Assembly (NCBI RefSeq): GCF_000321225.1
Contig: NW_004450478.1
Location: 3,381,634-3,445,633 of the forward strand
Reading direction: 5' to 3'
DNA: 64,000 nucleotides
Source of the DNA: Odobenus rosmarus divergens
Taxonomy: Eukaryota > Chordata > Mammalia > Carnivora > Odobenidae
Shown: positions 34,396 through 46,919 of the stretch, in pieces
How the letters are laid out: each line of letters starts with the position of its first letter
Position numbering within the stretch: the stretch's first letter is position 1
Position numbers and translations under genes: made by a program
Notes under the pieces: generated by a model
Databases searched by the model: none
What the model was told of the DNA's origin: nothing
Seen by the model: only the letters and a program-made list of their open reading frames with translations

Positions 34396-34404
34396 GCATG
34401 CGCA
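34396..34404 (+). promoter_or_regulatory. NRF-1-like site upstream of NDUFA5
   Basis: GCATGCGCA matches the core and right half of the NRF-1 consensus, about 175 bases above the NDUFA5 ATG. The left half is imperfect. Confidence 0.55.
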
Positions 34405-34449
34405 ACGAGTACGCAAGCGTCTAAAGCAGACGGTGGAGGAAGCTGTTTT

Positions 34450-36230
34450 ACGTCTCGGTTCTTGCTCTTACTACCGTTGACGGCTTGCCCAAAGTTTGAG
34501 GGAAACACTCCAAATTTCCAAAAAGCTCCGACAGAACCTGCACTCGGCTTAACCTTTGGCGAATTCCTCAACCTCCCTTCCATAGTGTAGTGTGTAGTAA
34601 AATGAGAGTAGTTCTCTGGCGCTATCATCTAAGTGGTCTCATGGCAGCAAAGGTTAATACATAGCGCAAGCATATCGGTATTCTCAGTCTAATGCACCAA
34701 AGTAGTTTACAGTGTGAGACCATTTCCTGTCTCAGCACTTTCCGACTTCACTTTCGGAAGTACATCATTCACTTTCTCATTTCCCCAGGTGAATTGATAA
34801 CGGACCATACCACGTCTCCCCAGTTATCTCTGCAAACATTTATCGAGTACGCATTATGTGTTAGTTACAGGGACATAATTTGTAAGACAGGATCCCACGT
34901 CCTGGAGTTTACTAAACAAGGATGAAAACGTGCATTAATATTTGGTAAGTGTTCTAAAAGAGGTTTGTGCCAAGTGCAGTGGTAGCAGGGAAGAGGAAAT
35001 AACTAACCAAAAATGGTAGATAACTGGAGTTAAAGTAGGCATTTGCTAAAAAGTCAATGGGAGAAAAGCACAAAAAAAAATGAGTGAACACGTGTACGAA
35101 GAAATATATATATATTCTGCGTAGCAAGAGGTGTAACAAATAGTAAAACAACCCGTAGAATGGAAGAAGATATTTCCAACCACATAAAATCATCAAAAGA
35201 TAAGTGGCACCTGGAATACATAGGGAACTTCTCTAAATCAGTAAGAAGATAACTAATAACCAGAACAGGTCTCCCCTCTTCCATTCTTGCCTCCCACTCT
35301 GGAATATATGAAATGAGTTAACATATGTAAGGTGCCTGGCTGAGTGCATGGAACACAGTACCACACACGTGATTGTTATTAATTTTTTATTTCATGGTTA
35401 TTATTCTCAAACAAGTAACTACAATAATCATTTTAGAATGTACTGTGCTCAAAATTCTCGCATGGTTTTTCACTCAAGGTGTAAAAATCAAAGTCCTTTC
35501 ATCTGCCTATAAGGTCCTGCACCAGATAGCCCCACAGCCTCTCATTTCTCAGACCTGACCTCCTATTCCCCTCTCCCTGCTTAGGTAGCTGTTCTTCTAA
35601 CCCTTTTCTTGGAAAACCCTTCCGCCAGATGAGCACATGGCTCCATCTTTCACCTCCTTCAAGTCCTTGCTCAAATATTACCTTCTAATTATGGCCTGCC
35701 CAGGCCATGAGATTTAAAATCACAAATTACCATGCACTCCTTGTGTTCTTCTCTGTTTTGTTTTCTTCATAGTCTTTATCCCCTTCTAATATGCTATCTA
35801 ATTATCTTACTTATATTGTTACTGTGCATCACCCTTTCTAGAATATATAAACCATATGCAGTGGAAATTTTTTCCTACCATATCTGAAATGCCTAAAATA
35901 GTACCTCATACAGAATAAGCACTCAATAAATATATTTCTAATGAATACAATAGAAAAAAAGGCAAAGGAAATGAATAGGCAATTGACAAAAATAGAAACA
36001 GGAACAGTCAATAAATATGAAAAAGATCCAACCTCCCTAATGATCAATAAAATCCAAATTAACTATAATTTTACTGCCATCTTATGAACAAAAATTAAAG
36101 ACTGACAATACCAAGTGATAGCAAGGATGTGGAGCAACAGGAAAACTCATACACTGCTGGTGGGAGTAAACTGGTATAATCACTTTAGGGAATAATTTCA
36201 CAATAGTTGAAGATATGAAAAACCTACAAC
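34450..36230. other. Region upstream of NDUFA5 without recognised gene
   Basis: Moderate GC content falls to AT-rich. An L2 3' piece (35460-35935) and a MIR-like piece (35300-35390) are recognisable. No coding exon is seen. Confidence 0.5.
35460..35940 (+). repeat. L2 3' end
   Basis: Text 'tataaggtcctgcaccagat', 'ttcaagtccttgctcaaata' and 'agcactcaataaatatatt' is classic L2. Confidence 0.75.
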
Positions 36231-36234
36231 TGAG

Positions 36235-36699
36235 TGTTATAGCTTGAACTATGTCCCCCCAAATTCATATGTTGAAGTCATAACCCACACTATCTCAAAA
36301 ATGTGACCTTATATAAAAATACGATCATTGCAAATGTAATTAGTTAAGACGAGGTAATTAGAGTAGGCCCTTGTCTAATACGACTGATGTCCTTATTAAA
36401 AGGAAAAATTTGGACACAGAAATGTACACAGGAAGAATGGCAAACATAATGCAAAGATGAAAGCAGAGATAGGGATGATGCTTCTATGAGTCAAGGAACA
36501 ACAAAGAGTGCTAGAAAATCACTAGAAGTTAGGGGACAGGCAGGGAACAAATTCTCTTAGCCCTTATAAGAAACCAGACTTCTAGCCTCCAGACTTGATC
36601 TCAGACTTCTAGCCTCCAGACAGATGAGCTAATACTTTTAATGATGTTTAAATCCCTGAGTGTATGGTATTTTGTTACAGCAGTCCTATAAACTAACAC
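36235..36699 (+). mobile_element. Old solitary LTR-like repeat
   Basis: Runs from 'tgttatagcttgaactatgt' to 'cagtcctataaactaaca'. It contains a small internal duplication of cagacttctagcctccaga near 36566 and 36602. Confidence 0.65.
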
Positions 36700-37299
36700 T
36701 GAGTAATAGATTGATTTGATCATATATTCCTCTCTTCTATTAGGATAGCTGTCCCTAGAAATATGAGCCATGGGGGTCATATTTTTTCAGCTTCATATTC
36801 CCATTATGGGGGTCATAATCTTTCCAGCTCAGATTACTCAAGAATTAGGCTTCACCATAACTTCCATCATAATTTCTAACTTCTAGTATTTAAATCATTC
36901 ACAATGACATTTCAGGACAGAGGAAATATATAATAACACACATGCACGTAATAATGGCATTTTAAAGATACAAGCAGACATGTGTATGGATGTACACACA
37001 TACAAAAATACAAACTACTGAACTGGAACAAACCATCTGATGCATCAATTTGCTCCTGCAACAGTGACATTTATATTTGGACACAATAGATTAGATTCAG
37101 GAAACGATATTAGGATTGAGAGGAAATGTCATTATTTTTCAAACCAGATAACACTGAAATAATCACTGGAACTTAGATGAATGGAAGTTTATGAGGTCAC
37201 AAACTTTATTCCTTGTCCCTCCAGATTCTAGGAATTTTTGTCATTGTGGATGTGTTCTAGAATGTAGAATCATGTGATTATAAAAGATGCATGTGTTTT

Positions 37300-37500
37300 G
37301 GGGCGCCTGGGTGGCTCAGTTGGTTAAGCGACTGCCTTCAGCTCAGGTCATGATCCTGGAGTCCCGGGATCGAGTCCCACATCGGGCTTCCTGCTCAGCA
37401 GGGAGTCTGCTTCTCCCTCTGACCCTCTTCCCTCTTGTGCTTTCTATCTCTCATTCTCTCTCTCTCTCAAATAAATAAAAAATCTTTAAAAAAAAAAAAA
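37300..37500 (+). mobile_element. Carnivore SINE
   Basis: A 19-base target duplication taaaagatgcatgtgtttt lies at 37281-37299 and 37501-37519. The perfect match suggests a young insertion. Confidence 0.96.
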
Positions 37501-37519
37501 TAAAAGATGCATGTGTTTT

Positions 37520-38780
37520 CATTTGTTGTAGCTTTGGGAGTTCAGGCTTCTGCTGTACCATATTTGCTAAAGACACCACGGCTAGACAGACCTAGCTGAT
37601 CCTGGCTAAGGTACTGCATAGCTAACCATTTCTATGTGGTGGGAAGATGTGTAGGTTTTCCGAGGCAATCCCTTTGCAGAGGTGCGAGGCTATGTATGGA
37701 GGGGGCTTGATAGTGGTGTCCTATGGCTGGTGACAGTAGAATTGGCTACAAAGAAATCAACCTTGGCACCTGTGATATCAGAAAGGGATTTGGGAATATC
37801 TTATTGTGAGTAGCAAGGACATCAAATGCATGATAGTCTCAGTTGGGAGAGAGTTCCCAGAGGGTAAGTGTTAGAATCCTCCTAAGGAAGGAGACAGATG
37901 TTAGGAAGTTCTGTAAACAAAATTAGAGCAGTCCAGGTGACTTAGAACTGAAATCTGGATCTCAAGTTTTACACAATATGCTGTGGAGGACCCCTAGCCT
38001 ATCCAATAAAGAGGTCTTGTTTCCCCAAAATTAAGTAACTGGAAGAGTTATGATCTCCTACCTGATTCTTAATGACAGAGGCTCTTCTGTGAAGGGCTGG
38101 ATCTTACCAAAGTTAGGTAAAGTGTTTCTCTAGAATCTAGGGTTCTGGAGCTATGCTCCCCAACCAGTTACTTGAAGGAGGCAAAAAAAAAAAAAAGCAT
38201 CTCAATTTTCAGGGCACGAGGGGCTCATTCCTAATAATCTAGAGGAGATAAGTACTACCTTGGCCAGTTTACTCTTAGTTTTCATGGTCAGGGAGCAGGG
38301 GTAAAAATGATGTCCCCTCAGGGAGTATTCTTTCCTCTCCCAGACTTAGCAAGAAAGAAAATCATTTTTTTTCAAGTTAGTTCTTAGACCGAAATATTAA
38401 AATTTGAATTGTTTGGATATTACCCATCTCTTGTGCCTCCATTCATATCAGGCATATTCAAAACATTTTGGATTTTTTTCCAGGTTTTTCTATCTATGCT
38501 ATGAATATTTGTAAAAAGTGTCCATAACCAGATAATTTTCGATATGTTTTCTATATGGTGGTTTTTAGAACCTCACTCTAAATTGGGGTAGAACTTAGAT
38601 GAAAGCCTTTACCAAGTTTTATCCTAGTGCCTGTCAGCTTCCATGTATTTGAGTTACCTGATATGTGAAAATGGGGATATCCAACACTGCCACCCAGATT
38701 TGGGGTAAGTTTAACATTGAGGTTAAACACAGGTATCTCTATTGAATAACAGAACCTATGGAAGGATCGAGCAATAAAGA
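37520..38780. other. Intergenic stretch, no gene recognised
   Basis: Unique-looking sequence of average GC content. Possible old LTR or internal ERV remnants could not be confirmed, and no useful open frame is present. Confidence 0.4.
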
Positions 38781-38786
38781 TTTCTA

Positions 38787-38952
38787 GGGGCGTGTGCGTG
38801 GCTCAGTTGGTTAAGCATCTGCCTTCGGCTCAGGGTCCTGGGATTGAGCCCTGTCAGACTCCCTGCTCAATGGGGAGTCTACTTCTCCCTCTGCCCCTGT
38901 CCCTGCTCTTTCTATCTCTCCCCCTCCCCCATCTCCCTCAAATAAATAAATA
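38787..38952 (+). mobile_element. Carnivore SINE, older copy
   Basis: Head 'ggggcgtgtgcgtggctcag' and a shortened body, with an imperfect duplication (aagatttcta and aagaatttca). Confidence 0.88.
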
Positions 38953-38959
38953 AGAATTT

Positions 38960-40800
38960 CATTGTCAACCCAGCTTTAATTCCCAAGAGCTCCATTATTT
39001 GCAATATATAATATTATGCAATTTATAATATGTAATATAAAATGTAGTAAAAAATAGTCTCAGGGATCTTCTTATACATTCAGGCAAATTGCCTCTCTCC
39101 ATTACAAGGTAATCCTGTAATATAGACGCAAAATATCCCAAACTGCCTCTTTGTTTTCCATAGAGAGCCAGTTATGACTTCATAAGCCATGCAGTCAGTT
39201 CTTCAGGAGGTGGTGATAAAGAGACAGATGTAAATGGCAATCTTACACCATTGAGGGAATGAACCCCCCCTTTTTTTAAGATTTTCTGGCAATTTCACTT
39301 GGTAAAAAACATAATCATCAGTACAACATAAAGGAGTTTGTTCTAAAATATCTCAGATACATATGGACAGCAAGAAAAAAAATCTAGTCCGGGAATGTCT
39401 AGGACCCAAAAAGAGCCAATCTGCCACTTAAAAAGTCATTTCTAAAAACAGTAAATAGCAGGATAAGGAGGACTTGATTATATGTCCTTATATGACATTA
39501 GAACACTATTGGATGCACTGTTAATAGTTGGAGAATGTATGAGGCTGACTTAAGGGGCAGTGAAAGGAAAAAGGAAAGGGAATAATCAAAATGTCGCTGT
39601 CAGCGCCTGGGGGAAGGAGGGTAGCAGGGAAAAGAAACAGGCTGAAGAAAGGTGGATACTGTTACTAAAACTCCAGCTGAACAAGTAGAACCAGCACCCC
39701 CACATAACTCAGGGCCAGTAAACTAGGTGGAAAAGGGAAGCTAAGCAAATTCACTTAATATCCTAAAACCTGTGATGGTTGGAGAGGACATGATGGGGAG
39801 AATCTTGAAGAAACGGAGAGGCAAGCACATTAAATATAATTGAGTTCTCAGCTTAATTACAAGAAAGAGGATGCAGAAGAGGAGTGTGATGTAAATGTCT
39901 TACTAGGGGTAACTTAGACAAGTAGAAATTAGAAGCAAATAATGATTGCCGTTATTATGTCTTTGTCTAAATAAAACTGCGTTATGATGAGATATGATTA
40001 AATCCTTGTCAACAATACGGAAAGCTTATAACTACTGCCATTGTCATGGGTGGTAGTGCTTTTCTTCAGACCATTGCACCATGCTCACAAGTCTCAGACT
40101 GTCCCTTCCAAGAAAGCTGCCGGTACACTGCACTAGTTGGCAGTCACGTGATGCCTTTTTTTTCTTCTTCACGTGATGCCTTCTTGACTGGCCTTTATTT
40201 CTGGGATATTCTAGGCATGAGCAAGGAAAGCTGAATATAGTAAGAAACTGACTTCCTATGTCCTCACTTACTCCAGCAGGTACACCCGCTCACCTCTAGC
40301 CCTGGGCTTGAGCCCACCTACCTTGACAGATGATGGTCTGAGTGGGTATTAGTTCTGCAAGGGACACACTGCAAGGGAGATACTAAGCAATTTCTCCTTC
40401 CTTATCCTTTATTTGGAAGAGGCAAGTGGGCTTATATATCATTACTTTTTCAGCCCTGCCCATTTCCCATTCCCACTAGTATTTATACATTCTTTTTTCT
40501 CATATGTATAGCTCTCCCCTATGGTCTTTTCTCCAAATCATTGTGAACTGAAAAGGATTCTAAGCAGGAATATAGCCCTGCAATTTACCAGCTTTATGGC
40601 TTAGGCAGTTCCTTCAGCTTCACTGCTTCATCTGTGAAGCTCAGAATGGTTGGATTAGGTCATCATTTCCTGACAGGTGGCTCAAGAACCCCTAGCTGTT
40701 CAAGACTGCATTCTGGGGCATTCAGGTCAATATAAGTTGTAATGGTATCTGTTTTGACTTCTATTTTTAGGTCATAAATAAACACTTTAAAATTTTCCTA
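38960..40800. other. Intergenic stretch, no gene recognised
   Basis: No exon recognised. It contains a 15-base direct repeat cacgtgatgcctt(t/c)tt around 40145 and 40170. A MIR-like piece lies at 40550-40680. Confidence 0.4.
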
Positions 40801-40803
40801 TTA

Positions 40804-40999
40804 GGGGCGCCTGGGTGGCTCAGTCGTTAAGCGTCTGCTTTTGGCTCAGGTCGTGATCCCAGCGTCCTGGGATCAAGCCCTGCATCGGCGGGAAGCCTGC
40901 TTTTCCCTCTCCCACTCCCCCTGCTGTGTTCTCTCACTGTGTCTCTCTCCGTCAAATAAATAAATAAAAAATCTTAAAAAAAAATAAAAATAAAAAAAT
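40804..40999 (+). mobile_element. Carnivore SINE
   Basis: Target duplication aaaattttcctatta lies at 40789-40803 and 41000-41014. Confidence 0.95.
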
Positions 41000-41226
41000 A
41001 AAATTTTCCTATTAAAACAAGAATATCTGAAAGCCTCCAAGGGCACAGCAGATGAGTATGTGCTGTGCTTAGTGGAGGTCAGATGAGATTGGGAGCAATT
41101 TATCGCACTTGCACATAGAAAGCCTCAACAGTTTTGACTGTTATTTAGAATTAAGTTGCTTTTAATTTTGGTCAGGATAGTCAAGGCACAGAACACTTCC
41201 TTTACTGTAAGGATCTCTCATGTTGC

Positions 41227-41332
41227 TTTTTTTTTTTTTTTTTTACATGGGGCTTGAACTCATGACCCTGAGATTAAGACCTTAGCTGAGATCCAGTCAG
41301 ATGCTTGACCAACTGAGCCACCCAGGCGCCCC
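41227..41332 (-). mobile_element. Older short carnivore SINE
   Basis: A tRNA-related head and a poly-T only. Target duplication tctcatgttgc flanks it. It is the same short class as the copy at 4350. Confidence 0.85.
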
Positions 41333-41344
41333 TCTCATGTTGCC

Positions 41345-41990
41345 TTTTTATAGCTACTCCACTTCCCTCTCATTCACCCCTTTACCCCGGGCAACCACCA
41401 GTCTGTTGTCCATCTCGAGAATGTTCTATAAATGAAATCACACAGTATATAACCATTTGGGATTCTCTGTTTTCACTCAGAATAATTCTCTGGAGATGCA
41501 TCCAGATAGTAGATGTATCAATAGTCTGTTCCTTTATATTGCTGAGTAATGTTCCAATGTATGGATGTATCACAGTTTGTTTAATCACTCTCCTGTCAAA
41601 GGACAACTGCTATGAACATTCATGGTCAGATTTTTGAGTGAACATACGTTTTCATTTCTCTGTTATAACTAACTACACAGGAGTGCAATTGCTGGGTCTA
41701 CTATAATTTCATGTGTAAGTTTTTAGGAAACTATTAAGCTGTTTTCCAGAGTGGCTGTATCATTTTACATTCCTACCAGAAATGCACAAATAATCCGGTT
41801 TTCCACATCCTTGCCAGCATTTAGTGTTGTCACTATTTTTGTTTTTAATTTTCATCATTCTGACTGGTGTAGAGTGATGTCTCATGGTGGTTGTAATTTC
41901 CATTCCCCTAATGGCTTGTTGATGTGGAACATCTTTTTATGTGTTTATTTGCCCTTTATATAGGGTCTTCTCACCAAAAATAAATAAATA
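41345..41990 (-). mobile_element. Old L1 ORF2 3' region, antisense
   Basis: Text 'ttgctgagtaatgttccaat', 'gctgttttccagagtggctg' and 'cattctgactggtgtagagt' is reversed L1 ORF2. Confidence 0.75.
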
Positions 41991-41999
41991 AAGGTAGCG

Positions 42000-42150
42000 A
42001 CATGAGGTATGGGTGATAGATGTATGAATTACCTTGAATGTGATAATCATTTCACAATATGTACGTGTATCAGATTATCGCATTGTACCCTTCAATATAT
42101 ACAATGTTGTTAATTATACCTCAGAAAAGTGAGCAAACTAAAACATCACC
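42000..42150 (+). repeat. L1 3' UTR-like fragment
   Basis: Text 'aatcatttcacaatatgtac' and 'ttgtacccttcaatatatac' resembles L1M 3' UTR. Confidence 0.55.
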
Positions 42151-43002
42151 AGCACACCACTAAATTTAGAAATAATTTAGTTTCTGCTTCCTCTTTGCTA
42201 ATTTTGAGAGCAAAAAACGGATTTTTACTTCTTGTACTTTCCCACAGTGCTCTCTACGGAGCTAGTCGTATTGTAGGCATACCTGACAAATAGACTTGAG
42301 TCAACTGACAGATTGTTAGAGCACTGAGGGAGTCATCAGAAATTAGAAGTGATGGAAGAGGTGGGATTTGAGAACCATAAAACATTCTCTTTTTTACCAC
42401 CAATATTCTAGTTTTATCATCAGTATTTCAGACTTAAAGATCACGGAAGAAAAACACTGAAGAAGGCTCTGAAGACACGTTCAGAAGATCCTGCATACGC
42501 TATTCTCTGTTCTTCACATGCATGTTTTCCTCTTTAAGCCTAAATGGACTGAGGCTGTACTATTTAGTGTTTATTTGTTTTTTTAGTAATCTCTTTACTC
42601 TAGCAGTTCATTCATACAACGAGGCAGTTAATTCCTTAACCCACTGTACTTTGTTCAAAATAACTTGTATCAAATAATATTTTTTTCTTGAAGAACGGAG
42701 TCATGTCTTATCCAGTAATTGGGTAGTTCATAACATGTTTAAGTACTTCCAGTCTCATTTTCCTTCACAGTACTCTTTATTTTTTCTATTTCAGTCTCAG
42801 ATATTTTACTGGATTCACATCCTACTCTGTTAACTTCCAGCTTCCTTGGGCTCTATTTACGACACAAATGGGAGAAAAATATGGAGAGAAAGGTAAGAAT
42901 TCACCATGAATGTGTGAAATTGATCCTCTTCCTTAATCAACAAGTTAGGCTCATTGACATTTAATGATATAACAGGTGTATTTGCTCTGCCTTTTGTAGT
43001 TT

Positions 43003-43296
43003 TTTTTTTTAAAGATTTTATCTATTTATTTGAGAGAGAGAAAGAGCACACGAGAGGGGGGAGGGTCAGAGGGAGAAGCAGACTCCCTGCTGAGCAGGGA
43101 GCCCGATGCGGGACTCGATCCTGGGACTCCAGGATNNNNNNNNNNNNNNNNNNNNNNNNNNNNNNNNNNNNNNNNNNNNNNNNNNGCAGACTCCCTGCTG
43201 AGCAGGGAGCCCGATGCGGGACTCGATCCTGGGACTCCAGGATCATGACCTGAGCCGAAGGCAGTCGCCTAACCAACTGAGCCACCCGGCACCCTG
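43003..43296 (-). mobile_element. Carnivore SINE broken by an assembly gap
   Basis: An antisense copy with target duplication ttttgtagtttt on both sides. A run of 50 N interrupts it, and the 58 bases left of the gap are repeated right of it, so the element looks about 100 bases too long. Confidence 0.9.
43136..43185. other. Assembly gap (50 N)
   Basis: Fifty undetermined bases inside a SINE. The round length suggests a placeholder rather than a measured gap. Confidence 0.99.
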
Positions 43297-43555
43297 ATTT
43301 TTGTAGTTTTTAAAAACACCTTTTCCTACATGGTCAGCTTTTATTTCTTATGTAGGTCATCACACATTTAGAAAAACATGCATTTTTTATTTAGTGGTTG
43401 ACTTTATATTTATATTACATAATTCTCTTGGTTTCCAATTTTTTAACAGTTGCTGTCAGTTCCCTACTAGGAAAAAATTGATGAAATAGTCATGTTCCTT
43501 CTTCTACCCCACCCACCCCCTGCCCCCCTGGGTTTTTTCTACCACTCAATTTTAG

Positions 43556-43580
43556 TAAAAAAAAAAAAAAAAAAAAAAAA
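43556..43580 (+). repeat. Poly-A tract
   Basis: An uninterrupted run of more than 20 A, not attached to a recognised SINE. Confidence 0.85.
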
Positions 43581-43799
43581 TTACTTTTCTCTGTGTTCAC
43601 CTTCATATGTTAAATATTTTTATACTTCCATGATATGGTATGTCAAATTTACTTTTTATCATTTTATTCCCAGCCACACTGAGGCAGTCAATACTGCACT
43701 AACCTTCCATTCCTTTCTGTCCCAAATTTATGTTAGCTGTATCATTTCTATGTTGTCAGGGTACGTAATATCAACATTCTGGTCTGTAACTCTAATTCC

Positions 43800-46600
43800 T
43801 ACCTTGCTTTTATTACTAGTGCTACAGTAAATATTTTTTTCAATATTCTCTGCTAATCCATATGTCAAAGTTACCCCAGTCATTTATTGTTTGGCTGAAT
43901 TAATCCTGTAGCAGTTTCTTTAAGAAGGTCTCATAGGAACAATATACAGTATTTTTTGAATTTTACAAGTGGATCCTTGAGGGACAGTGTGACCAGATAT
44001 AAGATTATTGGCTCATAGTTTCTTCCCTTGAGGATCTTTATGTGCTACTTTGAAGAAATTTTATGTCAGATTGCTATTCCCTTTATATATATTTATATTT
44101 TTTTACCCTAGCAACACAATTTTCTTTATCTTTAAAATCCAGTAGCATTAGTAGATTATACCTTTGTATTAACTTTTTAGGTCATTTTCCCCTGACACAT
44201 AGTGCATCCTGTAGCTACTTAGATTTAAATCTTTTATTTCAGGAAGTTTTTATTTATGTCTTTCAATTCTTGTTTTGCTTTTTTTTTTTTTTAACTTCTT
44301 TCTTTAGAGTCTCTGACTATGCATTTGTTGGACCTTGACTGTTTTAAACATGAAGATATATAGATATATACTCCACTATCCTTTTTAATGCCTTTAAATT
44401 TGTCATTCTATTTTGTTTTCTTTTCTCATTTTTATCCCCTGTATTTCACACTGTGTCCTCTTCAGGGTCTACCCTCCCTAGAGAAGTCTTCCAAATTTGA
44501 TCAAAAAAGCTTGTTGGTCTTTTGTTGCTGTTGTTTTTTACTTTCTGCTTTTCTATTTCCATCTGTTCACTTAGTTCTCACATATCTACTTTAGAGTCTT
44601 TTCACTGATGAAATTGTGTCATTGTTATTTCACTTAATGATAAAATAGATGACCATAATTTTCATCTATTCAATGGCAACACCTTCTGTATGAGTGTAAT
44701 TTATCTGTTGGAAAGTTCTGCTACTCTCATCCTTATCTTTCATTGTATTTACCTCTATCCTATAAGATTTCGGTATTTATTAATCATTTTAAAATAAGTT
44801 GGATTTTCCTGGGCTGACTATGTTTGGGAAAGGACAGAGAGATTGCTTCCTGCAGCTATCACTCATCTGTGTGGTTCTTGGTGTAGCTCCCTCCCTCTGG
44901 TTCTCTGAACCAAACCATATACAAGAAGAGTTTGTGCCACCACCGTCCTGTCTTTAGACACCGCACTTATTGCTACAAAGGTAGTAGCTTTTACTACAGA
45001 ACTCAATCTGAACGTGAGGGCTTCACCTTTAGAAAATGTCTATGTGCTGGTGTTTTTAAGATCTGCTGCCACCAGCCTTCTCGCTGTTCTGTGCTTCTTT
45101 TTACATCCTCCTGCGAAGATTTATTTCTAATCTTTATGCTTCTAGCAGCCCTTACTTTTTTGTGAAGTCTACTAATTATTTTAGTCTGGTTTTGCTGAGA
45201 AAGATGTTTACATTTGTTTTGTGGTCATTCTCCTCGTTGCTGTTGCATAATTTCCCAGGAAAAAAAAAGAAAAAAATAACAAACGTATTACCCATGTTCA
45301 AACCAGAAAACTTATTGTCATCTATTTTGATTGGAAAACTATTCTTTTATTAATGTCCTATAAGATTATGATTATAGTTGTAAAAAATAGCTATAGCATA
45401 ACTAACTCATACTTAATTCACCAACTGAAATCTCTGGGTTGTTGTTGTTGTTTTTTTCATATTATTGGCGGGTTTTTACCTCACAGACCTATGACTAATA
45501 TTTTGAGCTTCGATGTATGGCTTTACTGCTTCTTGATAAATTCCATTGTTTGATTTTCCCCATCTTTCTAGCATATTGAGATAATTTTGTATTTTGATAA
45601 GAACATGGGCACTTGTGTTCTATTATTTCAAGAGATATGTTTCACTATTATTTTCACTATGTATTTCACTATTTTACTATTATTCACTGTAATATTATTA
45701 GCACTGTCACCCTTCTAGAACCAAGCACTATGTTTTACATTAAACAGTTCTATAAATGACCTGGTTTCCCTTAACGGCTTTCAGAAAACTTAAGGCCCGA
45801 TTTTGGGTTCATTTAAGACAGGTGACCCCATCATAATTATATGCACTTTTACTTTAGTTCCACTTTTTTATTCAGATCCATTTTAATTCATGCAGTTTTG
45901 TCCTATTCTATTTATCATCCTAAGTCAACTCTAATTCTTTCTGCAATAATTCTCTCCTTCCCAGGTTTTGAAAACCCCCAAATTTTCTGCTCATAGCAAT
46001 ATAACTTAAAATGTTAATAAAGACGTGGAACTTCTTGAACAACATGGTCAAATTGACATCAGCCTTTTAGTAAGATTTTCTTTGGGTATGGTTATTCAGT
46101 CTTGAACCCACTAACCTTTTTTTCATCCGTGTTTCTTTACCTCATCCCTAGGGTTCCTAGGTGAGTTTCTGTTGAAGGCCTTGTGGAAATTATGACCTCT
46201 ATTTACGAGCTAGTGTTCCTTGTGGAAAAAATGCCAAGCATAGTACCTTACACTTAGAAATTGTTTTTATAATATTGGATAAATAAAATGGTACATGAAT
46301 GGTAAAATAAGGTTCATATGATAAAAGTTATTCACAATCCATACTGGATAATCTATTTCTGTCTTAACTGCTCATAGATTCGCTGCTTATATTTTACATC
46401 AGTTAAAAAAAAAATCACCACAGCATTTAACCATCCAAAGTCACCTTATGCCTTTTTCATTCTCTGTCTTGCTCCCAACTTTCCCAGAAGTGTTTCTGTG
46501 ATCAGAACTGGGTGTTTTTTAGTCTCCAGGAAATAACTTGCCTTGACCTACATACCTGTTATTTTAATATTTTCTGTTCTCCTAAACTGTGAACATACCT
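43800..46600 (-). repeat. T-rich old LINE-derived sequence, antisense
   Basis: Text 'gtgtgaccagatataagatt' and 'ctactttgaagaaattttat' resembles the reverse of HAL1/L1M 5' parts. The rest is T-rich without assignable structure. The several short plus-strand frames are Phe/Leu/Ser-rich because of that composition. Confidence 0.4.
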
Positions 46601-46626
46601 CTCTTTCCTGCTTCTACTTCTCTCTT

Positions 46627-46823
46627 TTTTTTTTAAGATCTTATTTATTTATTTGAGAGAGAGAATGAGAGAGAGAGAGAGAGCACATGAGAGGGGAGAG
46701 GGTCAGAGGGAGAAGCAGACTCCCTGCGGAGCAGGGAGCCTGATGTGGAACTCGATCCCGGACTCCAGGATCATGACCTGAGCAGAAGGCAGTCGCTTAA
46801 CCAACTGAGCCACCCAGGCGCCC
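46627..46823 (-). mobile_element. Carnivore SINE
   Basis: An antisense copy. Target duplication tctacttctct flanks it. Confidence 0.94.
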
Positions 46824-46879
46824 TCTACTTCTCTTTTCTTGAAAGAACTGTTCTTTAAATAGTCATCTCTATATTTTTA

Positions 46880-46917
46880 GTATTCATTCATTCATTCATG
46901 CATGCATGCATGCATGG
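46880..46917 (+). repeat. Compound (ATTC)n(ATGC)n microsatellite
   Basis: Four ATTC units pass directly into four ATGC units. Confidence 0.9.
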
Positions 46918-46919
46918 GA

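Larger units (their letters stand above)
34201..34450 (-). promoter_or_regulatory. NDUFA5: NDUFA5 CpG-rich promoter
   Basis: GC- and CpG-rich DNA extends from intron 1 across exon 1 to about 34450, with no TATA box in the usual place, as in housekeeping promoters. Recognisable sites are an NRF-1-like GCATGCGCA at 34396-34404, a GC box GCCCCGCCC at 34366-34374, and an X-box-like GTCACCTTGGAAAC at 34306-34319. NRF-1 control is common for nuclear genes of oxidative phosphorylation. The sites are read from sequence; binding is inference. Confidence 0.75.
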
